64,000 nucleotides of DNA from Diploscapter coronatus (lineage: Eukaryota > Nematoda > Chromadorea > Rhabditida > Rhabditidae): contig OZ038422.1 in assembly GCA_964036155.1 (NCBI GenBank), positions 86,079,201 through 86,143,200 of the forward strand, written 5' to 3'. Shown here piece after piece: positions 19,301-34,300 of this stretch. Made by a program: the position numbers and the translations under genes. The notes beneath the pieces were generated by a model. The model saw nothing but the letters and a program-made list of their open reading frames with translations. It did no database searches and was not told the DNA's origin. The number at the start of each line of letters is the position of its first letter. Positions within the stretch are counted from its first letter, which is position 1.

Positions 19301-22300
19301 CAAATGCATATTCGAGTTTGTGCGCATCGTTTATTTTGTCTCGTTTTATCGGTCATTGACAGTAATATCTTCAACGAATTTATAATTACAAGAAATAGCT
19401 GTTTTATAACAGGAAAGTTGAAAATTGACACTGAAACTTATAATTATGTGTAAAAAGTTGTGGGTTTTGACGTAAGAAACCCTAGAAACTGTCTTTGCTT
19501 TTGTAAAGTTGAACTCTCAAAAAAAGATTCTAAAGGGCTCGAAAAGACTCCCCAGTGTCTATTGGTTTAGTGGTTCTTTGTGCCATCATATGATTGAAAG
19601 ACGACGGCTCTTTCGCGTGTTTATAGCAAAGATACTCCCTTTCTTCTCTTTAAGACAGGGCAATTTCAAGAAATGACGAAATAAAAGATCTTGCAAAGCC
19701 TAAATAAGATCTCGACAATTTCATCAGATAACGCAATATTTCGGCAATTTTTCATAAACTTGCAAGAATCCCAGCCATTACGAGAATGATATTATTTTCG
19801 ACATTAAGATTCGTAGATTTGGTTGAAACTTACAGCAAAAATCATATGATAATGCGGTATTTAAGCCATTTTCACGTGCTAAAATCCCAAAATAAGATCC
19901 TTATCTCTTTATTTGTAACTTTAACTATTCAAAGTCTACGGGTGTTGAATCATATGATCTAGCGTGCGGTTGCCTCCCTACTACGCACGTGCCTTTTTGC
20001 CCATTCATGCTTTTTTTCTCTACTTACTCTCTCTAAAATTTCACGCTATTTCTCCCCCTCATTCTACCTATTTTTTCTCTTCCCTCTCTAAATTTCCCGT
20101 ACTATTTCGCCCTTGACATACACCAATTCTTTTCTTTCACAACCAGGGCTTTACTCGTTTTAGAATCGGCAGCAACGCAAAATTTCGGCCTTCCCTTAAA
20201 TTTTCTTCCACTTTTTTCCTTTTTACTCTCTTCATTTTCCATGATCTCTAAAAATTCGCTTTCCCAGGAGAAATCGAACTAAAATACACATGGCAAAAAC
20301 AACGGCAAGCAAAATTGAATAAAATTGATGCGAGTGTAAAAATCTTTAAAAAATAACTTTTTACATGCGACGCGGTTGTGTTGAGGTTTTCGAACTACAG
20401 TATACTTCAAGCATGTGATAAAGATTTTAGTTATCCTTGAAAGGAGATTTTATGACATGATTTATAGCTTTATTTATTAGACCTGAGAAATACGGGAAAT
20501 GGATAAATTTAGCCTTTTATCAGGAGAGAGAAATTTATGATCCGGGATTTTCAAGGGAAGGAGAATTTATAGTTTTTTAATTAAAACGGAGAAAAGTTCC
20601 AACTTTTCAAAGATAAGTTACTTTTTAAAATTTTTCCCAAAAATTAGCATAAATTTGAATATCTTTCAGAAATAGACATAATTTTATGGTCTTTGCTTTT
20701 AGCCCTATTAGATTTTACGGTATCTCCCATTACCTTTCTCTAGCTCTACATAAAGAGAGACGGTACGCGGACACTTTGTCACATTAGAAAACGGTGTATA
20801 GAATGGCGAAATATAAGGGGAAGTAAGAGAGGGAAAGGCACAAAATGTCGATAAACAGAAAATGAGATACGGGAGGATTCTCATAGAACAGAACACCACC
20901 CCTGCTTTATTGATCAGAGTTTGACTTTGGAGAGCTAGTATGGAAAACATTGAGAAGAGAAAAGAAACGCATTTTTCTATAGAAATATTGTTAAAAAAGA
21001 ATGAAAAGTTGACAACTTTGAGGAATACTGATAAGAAAGATGAAAAGCAGTAAAGAGCACGTCGAAAAAACAGCCTGTGTATAATTACTGATCAGCGATA
21101 AAATTGGTCATTATGTTAGAGGCATGAGAAGAAGTAATGATTTTTCAAGAGATAAGCGTAAACTCGTCTCGCAACGAAAATATTTCAAAAATAACCTAGC
21201 CGCCTTTGAATGGCTACTCTAAAGCGCTATGCGATTGTCAAGCCCTTTCATCTTTATCCATCATCATACAATTCGTAATTCAGTCCGTAAGTTTCAACAT
21301 TTCAAATAAGGGGGGAATTTACTATTAGTAAAAATTCACACCATATTCGTCATGTTTACGGCCAATTGATTAAAAATAGGCAAGGAAACAGGCTGATATA
21401 AAAAATAAAGGTGAAAATGCCTAGAAGTTGAATAAAGTGGTCATTTTCACCTAGTTAGTGACGTTTGCGAAAACTAATTTTCGAAGGATAGAAAATCATT
21501 AGTCAGTTGTAAAGAATTCTAGGGTTTGATCGATCTAGCCTAGTCTAAGATTCGATTTTCAAAATTTCGAAATTCTGGGGAAACTCGATGACATCGTCTT
21601 CTATTTATTATTTACCAGAATATTGCAATCTGGAGTTCTATCAGAACATCGGGAACAATCCGGTTTTGAGTAATTTGATTTATTCTTATAAAAATATGGC
21701 AGGCGGTTTTACGATTGTTTTTCCTATGTTTCAATATAGAAAGTGTAAAGACGCAGAGTATTTTTCCGTCAACTTTGATGTCCCATTTCGTGCGTAAATG
21801 GTAGTGAAATTTGAGATAACAATACGGAAATTGCACAAAGTGTTTGGGTGAATGAATTTTCGAGACATGTTTTGGGGAAAGTCATCAAATCGAAAGTTGA
21901 AAACTCATTAAATACTAATGTGCGTTTAATGTAATCTAAACATACAAATGATTTTTATTCAATAATTTTCTTAAAACTCGTCTCTAAATTTAGAAAAAAA
22001 AAAAATCATAAGACTAATTTTTATCGTTCGAAACAATAATCCCTTCGAACGAGTCCTCTAGAAAGTACTCTTTATTCAATTTTTTTTTCCAGATTCGCGA
22101 GTGACGAACATCGTGGATGGTCTCAGATCTTCGAACGAGCTGCGGCAGGCGGAGGCCGCTTCGGAACTGGCCGAATGGCTTCTCATGGCCAATGAAGACA
22201 CTTTACCCGCACACTTGCCTGTCAGGTAGGACGAATTCAGGAATATGCTAATTCTAGGGTTTTTTTTTCGCATTCAATATTGAGTTTTATTAGGTTCGTT

Positions 22301-25300
22301 TCATGAAGTTTTTAATTGATATTTAGGCTAAAGTAAACTTAGTTTGAAGAATAATACATCGAAATATTTCAGGGACATCACCCACGCTCTCATTCAGCTA
22401 CTACTCAAGGAGCACAATTTTGAATTGGTAAGAAATATTGAAAAAAACAACATAGGTTTCAATTGCTAGAAATTATTTTTGAAACGATAACTTGAATTGC
22501 GCGAACAGGCCTTTCAAAATTCGACCTGGCAGAAAATAATGTTATATATTGAGAGAAAAAAGCATGTCTTCTTAATATCTCGGAAAGGTGCACTATTTCT
22601 TTTGTGGATCACGTTTTGAGAAGTCTGCTGGCTAGACACCTGGTTTCAAAATTGATTTAGTTCTTTTGTGTGGAAAGAACTAGTTGAGTATTGTTTAAAC
22701 GAGCATTACGAGTTCTTATTAGCGAACTGAATATAAGTTTCGATTGAATTTGTGATGAAACATGAATCTCAAGCAGGGCTGTTGGCAAAGAACTAGCCGA
22801 CGAATGTTTATAAACACTCATCACATGATAAAGCATGGGAAGGACAAAAGTGGTTATGATATTAGATATTGTGCATGTTGTACTAGATAAGAATTTACAC
22901 TGTCGACAGCTCTGATTTAGTCGAAAAATAAATATGAGATTATTAAATACGATTTTGCAGATGTTGACTGCCGCTCGCTGCATCACGAACCTCCTCGAAG
23001 CGATGCCTCGTTCCCATCCCATTGTGATCGACGCCGTGCCTTATTTGCTGGAAAAGGTAAGTTCAGAAAAAGATCGATATTTGTGGTTCTTGAAAAAACC
23101 GCTAACTCATTGTTTCAAAATATTCGTTTATTTCAGCTGAAACGCATCGAATGTATCGACGTGGCCGAGCAATCGCTCTGCGCACTGGAAGAACTCTCGA
23201 AGAAAAACAACGCAAAGGCTATCCTCACTGCAGTAAGTCGCATCATGAGAAATAGAATTTGTAACCGAAATTTCAATTTTTCGCACAATTAAATCTTTTA
23301 GCTTTCTATAAAGAAACTAGAGTAATCAAAATTAGCATTTGTTTGTGAACAGATCTAAGGAGCACTTGAGTCAGACTCAAAAGTATACGGGTGGTGGTAG
23401 GTCGCATGACGAAATTAACGCTATGACTCCATCATTAGTAAAAATTTTTTCTGAAATTCAAGGCTAGAGATAGTGAAAGAGTAAATGAAATTTTATAGGG
23501 GGTAAGGTTGTACGACCATTCTGGCTCAAGCCTTCCCTAGGTCTGTCAGACGTTGGGACGTTTTCCACCGCAAAAATTCTGTCATCATCCCTCGTCTTAT
23601 TATTAAAGATAGTAATTGCAAATCTGATTGAAATAACTCACTCTGCATAAGGGATGTTTGCGGTGGAAAACGCTCTCTAGGTCTGATTGTGAAGCACATC
23701 TAGAAATGACATTTTTGACAGTAGATTAAAAATTCTTGAACGTTTTTTTTTTTTTACCAAACTTGCCTAATTTCAAATTTTGCAGGGTGGCATCGCAGCC
23801 TGCATCTCACACGTTGACTTCTTCTCTATGTCCTCCCAAAGACTGGCCTTCTCAATCGCCTCGAACTGCGCCCTCTACCTCACCGCCTCCGAGTTCCATC
23901 TCGTCAGGTAAAAATCGATAAATTATTCGACCTCCTGTATGATACATCTCCGAAACATCGAAACATCATCTCTTTCTTACCTCTCACCATAAAATTCGGT
24001 ATCGGTATATCGACGGTGTATAATACAGCAAGCCAAATTTTTAAACCCAGTCAACAAAAATTCCAATAATTATAGTATTTCGACAAGAAAAATGGAAAAT
24101 CTACTTTCCCGTATTTTTGAGAGTCATTGAAATTTTAGGCCAACGGGAAAATGAACAAACAAAAAAAAAATGTTGAGTTTCATTAAATTATATATGAAAA
24201 TTTCAGGGATTCCCTTCCAGAGCTCACCGAACGCCTTTCTATCGGTTAGTCGAGAAAAACATGATTTTATAAGTTTCACAAAAATCACTAAAACTTATCC
24301 GAATTTTTCTGCTCAATGGTTGACACACTTGACAAAAAAATCTATCTTTCAAAACTTTGTTCGAGATTTAGAGAAAAATTGCAATATTATTCATCTATTC
24401 GTCTAGTATGTAGTGAAATAACATCATAAAGCAATTTCCTGTGTGTTCAAATGTTTTAGTATTGAACAAGAGATTCTTCTTTCCCGATTTGAAGGGTTGA
24501 AGGAGTCATGAGTAGTATGTTCCTTTCGAAAGATAATTTAAGAGGATTTTTATTTCTTAAAAAAATGAAAATTAATTTTTTTTTCCAGAGGACAAACGCT
24601 GTCTTGAGTCCGTGTGCCTGCTGTTCTATCGACTCGTAGAGAACATGAAACACTATCCCGAGAAACTCAGGGAAATCGCCGGGACTAATACCAGGTATAG
24701 TTTTTTTTTTAGAATTAAGCACTCAAATTATCATCGATTTACAGTCCTTCCTTACCTTGCACAATATTCTGAAACATGTCTGAAATTAGCGGAATTTTAT
24801 TTATCAAAATTCTCATATCTCATATTTTCTCTTATAATATATTGAAACGCATCTAGTTATTGAGTCCACAAAATATTTTTCTTTATAAATGGACTAATTT
24901 GGCTTCTTGAAAAGTCCGTTCAGTGTTTCGATTTTTACCCAACAGTATTTCATTTTTAAAACGTATAAACTTTCCAAAAGTCCCATTTTTTAAATAATAA
25001 AATTGGGAGATTCTTGAGAAAACTTCTATTGATAAGTGATACAATGAATTAAGAACGATCATTTTGGATAAAAAGTGGAATATTTCTAGACTGTTTGCAT
25101 TGGTGCAACAACTTCTCGTGACGCAGCCCAACCACCTGTCTTCCACCACGTTCGCCAATTTGGTCAAGATGATCCACACCATGACGAAACTCTGCCCCGA
25201 TCTGGCTGCCATCTTGATTCAGCTAGATTATCATGTGAGGAGCTTAACGATTTTTGTAAAATTGACCAAAGGCAGATAATTTTGAAAATTAAAAAATCGC

Positions 25301-28300
25301 TTTAAAAGTGATCTCGATATGTTTAATTTTTCATGAAATATATATTGTTGATGCCAAAATTGTGGAGGTCGAAAATGAGGAGGAAGAAAGAAGTGATCTT
25401 AGGCCAGTCTCTCTTTCCACTTCGCATGCTATTTCTCGATTTTCTAACCACTAAAAATAACCGTGCACCATTTTGTACGCGCCTCCCAGATTTGGGCATC
25501 AACAATAGCGACAAATGATTTCAATTTTTCAACTTGCAGTCGACGCTGAAAAACCTGTTCATGGGTACTTCGGATGGTTTTCCGGGAGAAAATGGCGATA
25601 TGATGGAGCGACCCGCGAATCAGCTACAGGATATGGTCGCTTTGGCAGCGTACGGATTTACCAATTTATCGATTTTTCTCTGAAAATACCACATTTTTAT
25701 ATTGGATTTCACTTTTTAAAAGAATTTTAAGATTTCGGAATAAAAAATCGGCTTTTTTCAGAGAGCTCTTCCCAAAATTACCGACCTCCGGAATTTTCGA
25801 AATCGATCAAGTGGCCTTCCCTTCGAAAAATACCTCTTTGCCAGCGACGTGGTATTGGGCTGATGACAGCGGAAAATGGAACCCTTTCAAGTCGAGTGAC
25901 GTCAAATTACTCGAGCATAAAAAGGTGGGCATTTGAGATTTTTATAAGGAGAAAACAACAGGCATTGTGCTGGTCAAACGAGGTGACAGATCGTTTATTG
26001 AAAAATAGAGAGAAACGATGAGAGACACAGGAAATTGCGTACTCATACTCTTTCCATTGTCCCTCGCTGACTCTCCTTTCTCGTGTCTTAGCTCCTTTCT
26101 TGCACATAGTTCATACGCACATTTATTGTAAGACGCTCTTTAACACACGAACTGCCACTTCGTTTAACCTATTCCAATACTGTTATCGATAACAATTTTC
26201 CGTTTTGAATCTATCCATTTTCTTGAAACGTATTGAAAAATCGACGAGCTTTCTTTTTCAAATAAAATAAATATTGAATACATAAGAAACTGCAAATTGA
26301 ATTGATGATAGTAAACTCCGGAAATTCGAAACTTGTCTCCTATTTTATTGAAATATGGATTTTCAGTCGTGCGGCGCCTCGAAAGTCGAGCTGCAAATCG
26401 GTCCGACGATGCACACCGTGGACCTGGAGAAAATGGTCCAAATCAATTGCGTCACGCACAAGGAACGACCCGTCAAAAGAGAGATTGCTCACTCAAAATG
26501 TAAGATCTTTTGATTATTTTTTGTATCTTTATTTGAATGAATGTACAAATTTCTTGGTTGCAGATCAATTTTTAAATGTTCAACATTTTTGACAAACTTG
26601 AAACTTATCTATTTTTGCTAAAATTCCGAATTTCAGTATCCAAAGACGACGAGCGTCTGGTTCTGCTGCAGTCGGATCAAGTACTGATGGAAAAAGTCGT
26701 TTCCTTGATTTTCCCGATCGTCTTCATCGAGGGAGAATCGGTTAGTTGGAATAATCTATTGTTTTGTTTATTTTAATTTTGACTCAAACAACCGTCTCGA
26801 ATTATCACATAATTTTGCCTACAAACGTTTAATTTTCTTGAAACTTATGAAAAAATAATCTATGTTAATATACGATTAACCAGAACCTTAGCCAGAATTT
26901 GCACTAAATGGGCGAAATAAAACTCTGATATGAGAAAACACTGAAGCATACGTTAAAATTGATCATAAACTATTTTGCAGTCCGCCGTCTCGCTCCGTCT
27001 CGAGTGCATGCGTGCAATGTTGCGAATGATCTGTCCGGCCCCGCCCTCGTTACTCAGGTACTGGATTTAGAAATGATCAGGGACGTAAATGTTTAGACAC
27101 ACTATCTCGTTATGCATGCACACACGCGCACACGTGTGTGTCTAAACATTTCAGCCCTAGAAATGATTTTCCATAGACAAATAAACGATAGAATTTGAAT
27201 TCGAAGATAAATAGCCTTCATAATTGTCAGGGTACTTCTCTTCCCCCTTCCCCTGTCCAGTAACATCGCTTCTGCCTTGGCATCTCCGATGGACAAAGAC
27301 ATTAGCACTGTCGTGGCTGCCCTTCAAATGGTGCATATCTTGTTGGAGGTAAGAATCTGTGTTCGATATTTTTATTAAAATCACTGTATTTTTTGTAGAT
27401 TATTAGCCTTCACGGGTCCGCTATAATAACTTTAAAAATGCTTCTTTATTTTAATTGACTTCGAAACATAGAAATTTGAATGTGTCAATAAAGTGGTGTT
27501 TCTTCCAGAAAATGTCCGACATCTACGGTCCGCTGTTCCGCAAAGAGGGCGTAGCTCACGAGCTCGCAAAATTGGCCGCTTTTTCGACGACCGATGCGAA
27601 AAATCTTCCCTCCACTTCTGCGGTTAGCACTTCGCAAGTAAGTTCGAAGAAAAAAAGAATCTCAAATTGAAAAATGAAAAACTCGTTGAAGAATGATTGA
27701 TTGGCTTAAAAAAGCAATTTTTTCAGGACACAAGCCGCGTGACGCGCTCCCACCGTGTCAGACAGGCAGCCGCATCGAGTAATGAGGAAAAGAAGAAGGA
27801 AAAGGAAGAGGCTGGAAATTCGACGAACCAGGACGAGGCAAACACCCCCGAAAAAGAGCACATTGCCATGCGTACCAGGAAGAGGAGCAGTCCAGAGAGG
27901 TAAGGCTTTATTTTATCGAATTTTTATTGATTTATTGACTTTTTCAGTTCGAACTCTAAAAAGGAGAAAGAGCCTCGTCGTAAGTCGTCGATTCTGATGC
28001 ACTCGCTGCGAATGCTGAAGAATGCCGCCCCAGGGTCAGGAAGTGGAAACAGTCCTCCGAGGTAATTTCATTGGCAACTTATTTGACGTGATGATGAGAT
28101 GACGAGACCTATCTTTCCCCCACACTTTCGCTCTACTTTCTTTCTTCAATTTTCTGTAACTTATGAATTGTTGTAAAGTAATCAATGTCCTTATCAGACT
28201 TCTCAAAACTGGACTCGCAGGAAAAATAGCGTGTCATATCGAGAGAGAGAAAACGATCATGTCTTCTTTACCTTTCTCTTGAAAAGATGCACTATTTTTG

Positions 28301-31300
28301 CGGGCCAAATTTTGAAAAGTCTGTTCATTACTTATATTTATTTATATGAAGGACATAATCAAACAACAACTTCTTTTAGTCAGATATAGATAGTATTGCT
28401 TTGAAACTTATATAAATGCTTTCAGTTCATCCTCTCCGTCCACCAGCCAGCCCACCCCACCGGCTCATTCTACACTCAATTCATCATCGGCCGTGAACTC
28501 GTTCATCGCTCAAGTACGAATAAAAATCAGTATTCTTTTTTTTTCAAAAATTCTAGCTAATTCTAAGCACCACTATTGACATTTATACTTACATTTTAGT
28601 GATAAATTCGAGTTTCTAGTAAAAACACTATTTGATTGCAGATAGTTTCCTCCGGAGGATCTTCGAATTCGTCAAATTCCCGACTCCCATTCGGATCGTC
28701 ATCGACGATTTCCCCGTCGTCCGGATGCGTGAGGACCACCCTCTCTCAACAGTCCATCGATAAAATCAAAGTCTGGATCAGGAAGGAGTGTACGTTGAAA
28801 TACTTGAATTGGGAAAATGTTCTATTTTAAAGAAAGCCCGAGAATGGCGGCAAACCTTCATTTCTTGATTTTACTCATTTTTTTTGTGAAACATGAAAAA
28901 ATTGATGATAACTTTGCAAAAAGATATCCGAACAGTTATGAACCTATTGTGCAAATATTTTTACACAATTAATGATAATTTTCTTAGCGGTATCATCAAG
29001 ATGTTTTAAACGAACAAAAATAGCCCAATTTTAGCGGAGCGAATCCTGAAGACGTATTTGGTAGACGCGGGCGGTGGCGCAGTGCTGGAGTGCTTGGAGT
29101 GGATCGCCAGCGAGCTGAACAAGAAGGACGTCGATGTCGGCACGGCGCCTTTGACACAGTTGTACGACATTTTGAAAACGGTAGGAGATTTTCTTTAACT
29201 ATGAAAAAACGATATGTTTCAATGAAATTGACAAGAAATTAGTAGATTTTCTGCATTAATGCGCCTGAATCAACGACTCAGCACGCTTATTGAAAAGGCA
29301 AGCTAAAAATGTCGACATTTTTTTAATGGGTTTCAAAGAAAATGATGCAAGTTTCATAGCGTCTTCCTTTAATTCTCTCAGTTTTCGATTATGTTCGATA
29401 AAAATAACGACTTTTCTAGGACGACGTGAGCGCATTCGAAATGACCCATTCCGGGGTGATCTTCGCACTGCACGAGTATTTGACGTCGGAAGGTGACCAC
29501 ATTCAACCACCGAGGAGATTGAGACTCAGGCGTTTCGTCGCCATCTTCATGCATTTGAGAGTAGGCATCTTTATTTGGGTTTTCTTCAAGTATCAGCAAC
29601 CAAGAACCTTGCGTGGCGCTCTATCTTTAAGAATGAATTTTTAAATGTATCAAAATCATAGAGACCATTCAAATTTTATGCGATTTTCATGCACTTTTGA
29701 GGGTGGAAAATCTTATTTTAATTTGTCAGTTTCAGCCAATATATTGACTTTTCGAGAGTCTATTCATTAAAGTAAGGGAATTGAAACTTCTCAGAGCTAT
29801 AATAAAATTTAATTTGATTTTAAATTTCTATACACCATGCTCTGGTCTAATATTATCATTCCCTGAAACTTTGTTAGTTTAGAAAGAAATTTGAAACTTA
29901 TCAAGTGTTCTAAAAATGCATCTTCTTCAGCCCGACAACCTGCGTCCTTCCGGAGTCGACGGCTGCTTCGAAGTGTTCTCCTCGTTGATTTCCAAACTGC
30001 TCGCCTCCGTGGCTCAGTTGGAACAGTTCCAAGTCAAGGTAGGGGGCTATTTCTGGCAAAAATCAAGATTCACTCTTTTTTTTTATTTAAATTATCATAA
30101 TTTGAAAAATGAGTTATTTTTCAGGTGAATGACATGGGTGGAATCGTGACGGGAGCAAATGGCTGTCTGCGGGGAGCCCAGGCTCTGAGATTCTTCCAAA
30201 GCCATCAAATCAAGTGTCTGCTGAGGCGACATCCCGACTGCCACGATCTCAGAGAGTACCACAGGAATGGAGGCAGCACGATTAAGGTGGGTTTTTAGAA
30301 ATTCACAAATAGAACATTTTGACGATCGTCAGAAAATAGTCGATATTTTGGGCCGTTTTTTATTTTTTAATCTAATTATCTATATAAATACGTATTATTG
30401 AAAGATCAGAACTTTTCTATTTGTGATTTGATGAAACATATTTAAAATCAAATGATGAAACTGATATTCTACTAAATAATTGTTAGTTTCGAAAACTGAC
30501 ACATGCAAATTTTCATGAAGCATAGAAATTTAAAAAATTCAGGTTGACCCATTCACCTCGATTTCCGCAATTGAAAAGTACCTCATCGACAAGGGAATCC
30601 ACCGAGCGCATTCCGGCGAGGATTCGAGTGGAGAGGAGATGAGCGACGATGAAGAACCCAGAAGGGGCGACAATCAGGGGGTAGGTTTGACGCATTTTTA
30701 AGACCTGGAACGATTTACGAAAAAATATAAGGTTCCTCTAAATTTTACTGCAGATAGCACCAGACTCGATTTTGTATGATTCGAAATTTTGGATTAGTAG
30801 AAAGTTCGGAACTTTTTGAGGAAAAATAATCTCGGTATAAAACTTTCAACTTTCCAAGTAGCCGTTGGCCGAATTAAACTCATTTTTGAGTATCCATAAA
30901 TGGGCATAAATTTGAGAATTCGACGTTTAATGAAAGCTAAAATTGCGTAGAGTCGTGTAGTTGAAGGTATTTGATAATGCTGAAAATCACTACTTTTATG
31001 GAAACATACTTATTGAAATGGAAAATAGTGCTCTTTCAGATCAATTCGGGAAACAGCAATCAGGCCTCGGGAAGTGGCTCAAACCAAGTGGGCAGCCAGG
31101 AAACGCGAATTGAGATTCTAATTGGCGACACTTCGCTACCCAGTCACATGAGCGTGCTGCAGGTAAGCACTTGGGATGTTTCAAAAATTCCGATAATTTG
31201 ATACCTATTTTCCAAAGTTCGATGCTCGTCCAACGTTGATTGAAAGTTGAAGTCAATCTAGAACAACGCATGGAATAATGCAAAACCATTATAGCTGATG

Positions 31301-34300
31301 AATCAGGAAAACAACAAAACTTTTAGATATCGAAGAAAAATTTTTATATAACAAAAATATTTTTTAAATTATGCTAATTTGTGTTAATTTGCAAATTTCA
31401 GGCGCTTCGCCAATACTCAAATCAGCTGGAAGATTCCTCGATTGGCAATGCGCTGTGGATGAACACCCACATTCTGTTGTATCGCTCGACGAACGCTCCC
31501 GCTCCGCCTACGCCTCAGTCCAGTCAGGCACAGACTGCCAAAGAGAAGAAACACAAAACCAACGATAAGGTTTGGCAGGGTAAGGATATTTTCTGTAAAA
31601 ATTGAGGTTTTTGCACTCGTTGTAGATTCAGTTCTTGGGGGACTAAAATGAATGAGGAAGATCTCAATTAATTGACTATGCGCATTCTTTGAAACCTATT
31701 TTTTAATTTAGACTATTTGGAAAAGCTTTAAAATTGTAGGAAAACCATAACAATGCCTGAATTGTTTATTATTGTATCGGTCAAATGAAATGTCAGTTCG
31801 TGGTGTTAAAGAGCGCCTTGCGAGAAATGCGCGTACGAACTATGCGTAAAGTGGATGGCTGAGTGTTAGAAAAAGAGTCAGCGAGGAATAGTGAAAAGAG
31901 TGGTACGCAATTTCCTCCGTGTCTCTCGCTACTCTTCGACACGCGAACTGTCACTTAATTTGATTGATAAAATACATAGTAAACATTGAAGATAATTAGC
32001 GTTGAAACATATTTCTTCAGAATAAAAGATAACAAATTTTCAGAAGGCGAATTAGCCAGTCACCCCTCTCTCCTGTGGTCGTATTTGGATGCCCAGGTAA
32101 ATATAAAAGATAAATTTAATTCATTAGATCAAATTTAACCTACTCTACGGTAAAGAGTTCCAAACATTTTAAGCCCAAAATCACTATCAATGATTAAATC
32201 AAGCTATAAATACGAAATTCAGCCAACTGAGAGCGGAACTTCTCTGGCCGATCCCTCGATGCCCTCGCTGCAACTCATCAGAGCCTTATACGGCCTGAAC
32301 AGACATTGGTTCGCCCTGTTCGAAGATGAAAACGTCCTTCCAACCACTTATTCTCCGATTTTACCGCCTGCGTGAGTTTGCTTTTTTTACTTTTTGAAAA
32401 AAGTAGCCAAACTTGGATATTCGGAAAAAGTAATAGAAATTTTTAAAACTTTTAGCTAATGTTTTTCTCAGAAAATTAGTTGATATTTTGAAATTTGAAT
32501 TCAAACACAACTCTGGGTCATTGAGAATTTAAAATATATATATATATATTATAAGAGGGAAGTTTGAAATTGTTGTTGCACCCGAAAGTACAGCGCCGAT
32601 GTTTTCAAATGAAAAGTGCATTTATAAAAGAAATTCTGAATCGTACTTTTCAAATGTGTTGTATTTTCAGAAGTTTCCACTCCGCGAAGCTGTCTTCTAA
32701 AGTGACTCGCCAACTTTCGGACTTCATTTCCGTCGCCACTCAGCAAATCCCTCAATGGACAACCGATTTGGTCAATTTCGTGTAAGTCATTTTCTTCAGA
32801 ATCAAAAAAGTTCTCTATAAAGTATTTTTCAAAAATGACATAAAATATATTCTCAAGGCAAAGGATAGTCTATCGAAGTTGTTTACAAAATTTGCAAAAG
32901 AGTAATGTTTAGCCCGTTCCTGTTCCCGTTCTCTTTGCGTCGCTCGTTCATCTATTGCACGTCGTTTGGCAGGGACCGAGCTCTAATGCACCTTGTCTCT
33001 CAGGTACCAAATAAAAACGAAAATGTTTTAAATTCAAACCTAAAAATTTCGTTGTTTAGTCCGAGGGTGGTCACGGTGAAAACTCGGAAAGCGGCCGACT
33101 CACACACCGATTGGAGAAGAGGAAATTGCTGGTGAAAAGAGATGACCTCCTAAAGACGTCCGAAGCCGCCCTCGCGAATAATGCTAGCTCGAGGTTGAAT
33201 TTTTAAAAATAAGTTTAATAAATTGAGGAAACTTGTGAATCTACAGCAATCGTTCACGAATTTCCTTCGACCGTTTCATAATAACGTTAAAAAATTCGCA
33301 TTTTCAAATGCGTTTCGAAATTGTGATAACTTTTGATTGGAAACTCCCATTGAATCACACTTTCATTGGTACTTCAAAATAAGAAAAAATTAAAAGAATA
33401 TACTTGCAGAGTGATGCTGGAGGTGAGTTTCGAAGGCGAAGCAGGCACGGGCTTCGGACCAACTCTCGAATTCTACACAATGGTCTCCAAGGAGCTGCAA
33501 AATGCCGTCCTCAACATTTGGCACTCGAAAGAGACCACGACAGAAACTGAAGGTAGGAATTTTAACGGGAAGATAGATATGTTTCAAAAATTTGCGTCTT
33601 TTCTTAGAATTTCATTGATTTGATAACGAGTCTTTTGGCGCAATTTAATATGACGAAAATAATAGCACTTTTCATCGGTCTCATTTTCATTTGATATTTC
33701 TAGAATTTAACAAAATTATATTTTTCAGAAGGAGTCGCAAAGGAATACGTTGTAGCCCCATTCGGTCTCTATCCTCAGGTAAAATATTTAAAAATGCTCT
33801 ATCCTAATTTTAACTCAAATTAAAAAAAAATCTGATTTCAGGCCTGGTCGCATTACGTCCGGAAAGATACACAAAGAATTAAAAAATTCGAAATGATGGG
33901 CCGCTTGATGGGACAGGCTTTGGTTGACAGCCGAATGCTCGACTTGCCTTTGTCACCGGTCTTCTTGCATTGGTTCGAGTTTTTTTTTCTATTTCTAAAA
34001 TAATTATTTTTGAAGATTGTTTTTATTAATGCAATATCTAGAAGATACCATTTTCCATTTTCAAAAATTTTACCAAAGGAAGAGTTGAAATCTGTCCAGT
34101 TTTTATTACTTTCATCTCCAATTACAGTGTAGTAATGCTAGATCCATTAAAATTGAATCTATGTCAAATTCAAACACATCAAAAATTTAAGACGAGCAAT
34201 TTTCAGGCTCTCTGCCGAAAAACCGTCTCACCTTTCCCTGTCTCATCTGGAGCAACTGGATCCCCATCTCTATACTTCACTCAGGAATTTGTCTTTGGTA

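Larger units (their letters stand above)
22093..25649 (+). other. ARM/HEAT repeat region of the TRIP12-like ligase
   Basis: Nine exons encode residues about 452-752, the armadillo-like substrate-recognition region. Diagnostic stretches are [41 protein letters not shown] and [15 protein letters not shown], which align position by position with the ARM region of vertebrate TRIP12 (as recalled). HECTD1, the other large ARM-containing HECT ligase, would carry ankyrin repeats; none is present here. Confidence 0.88.
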
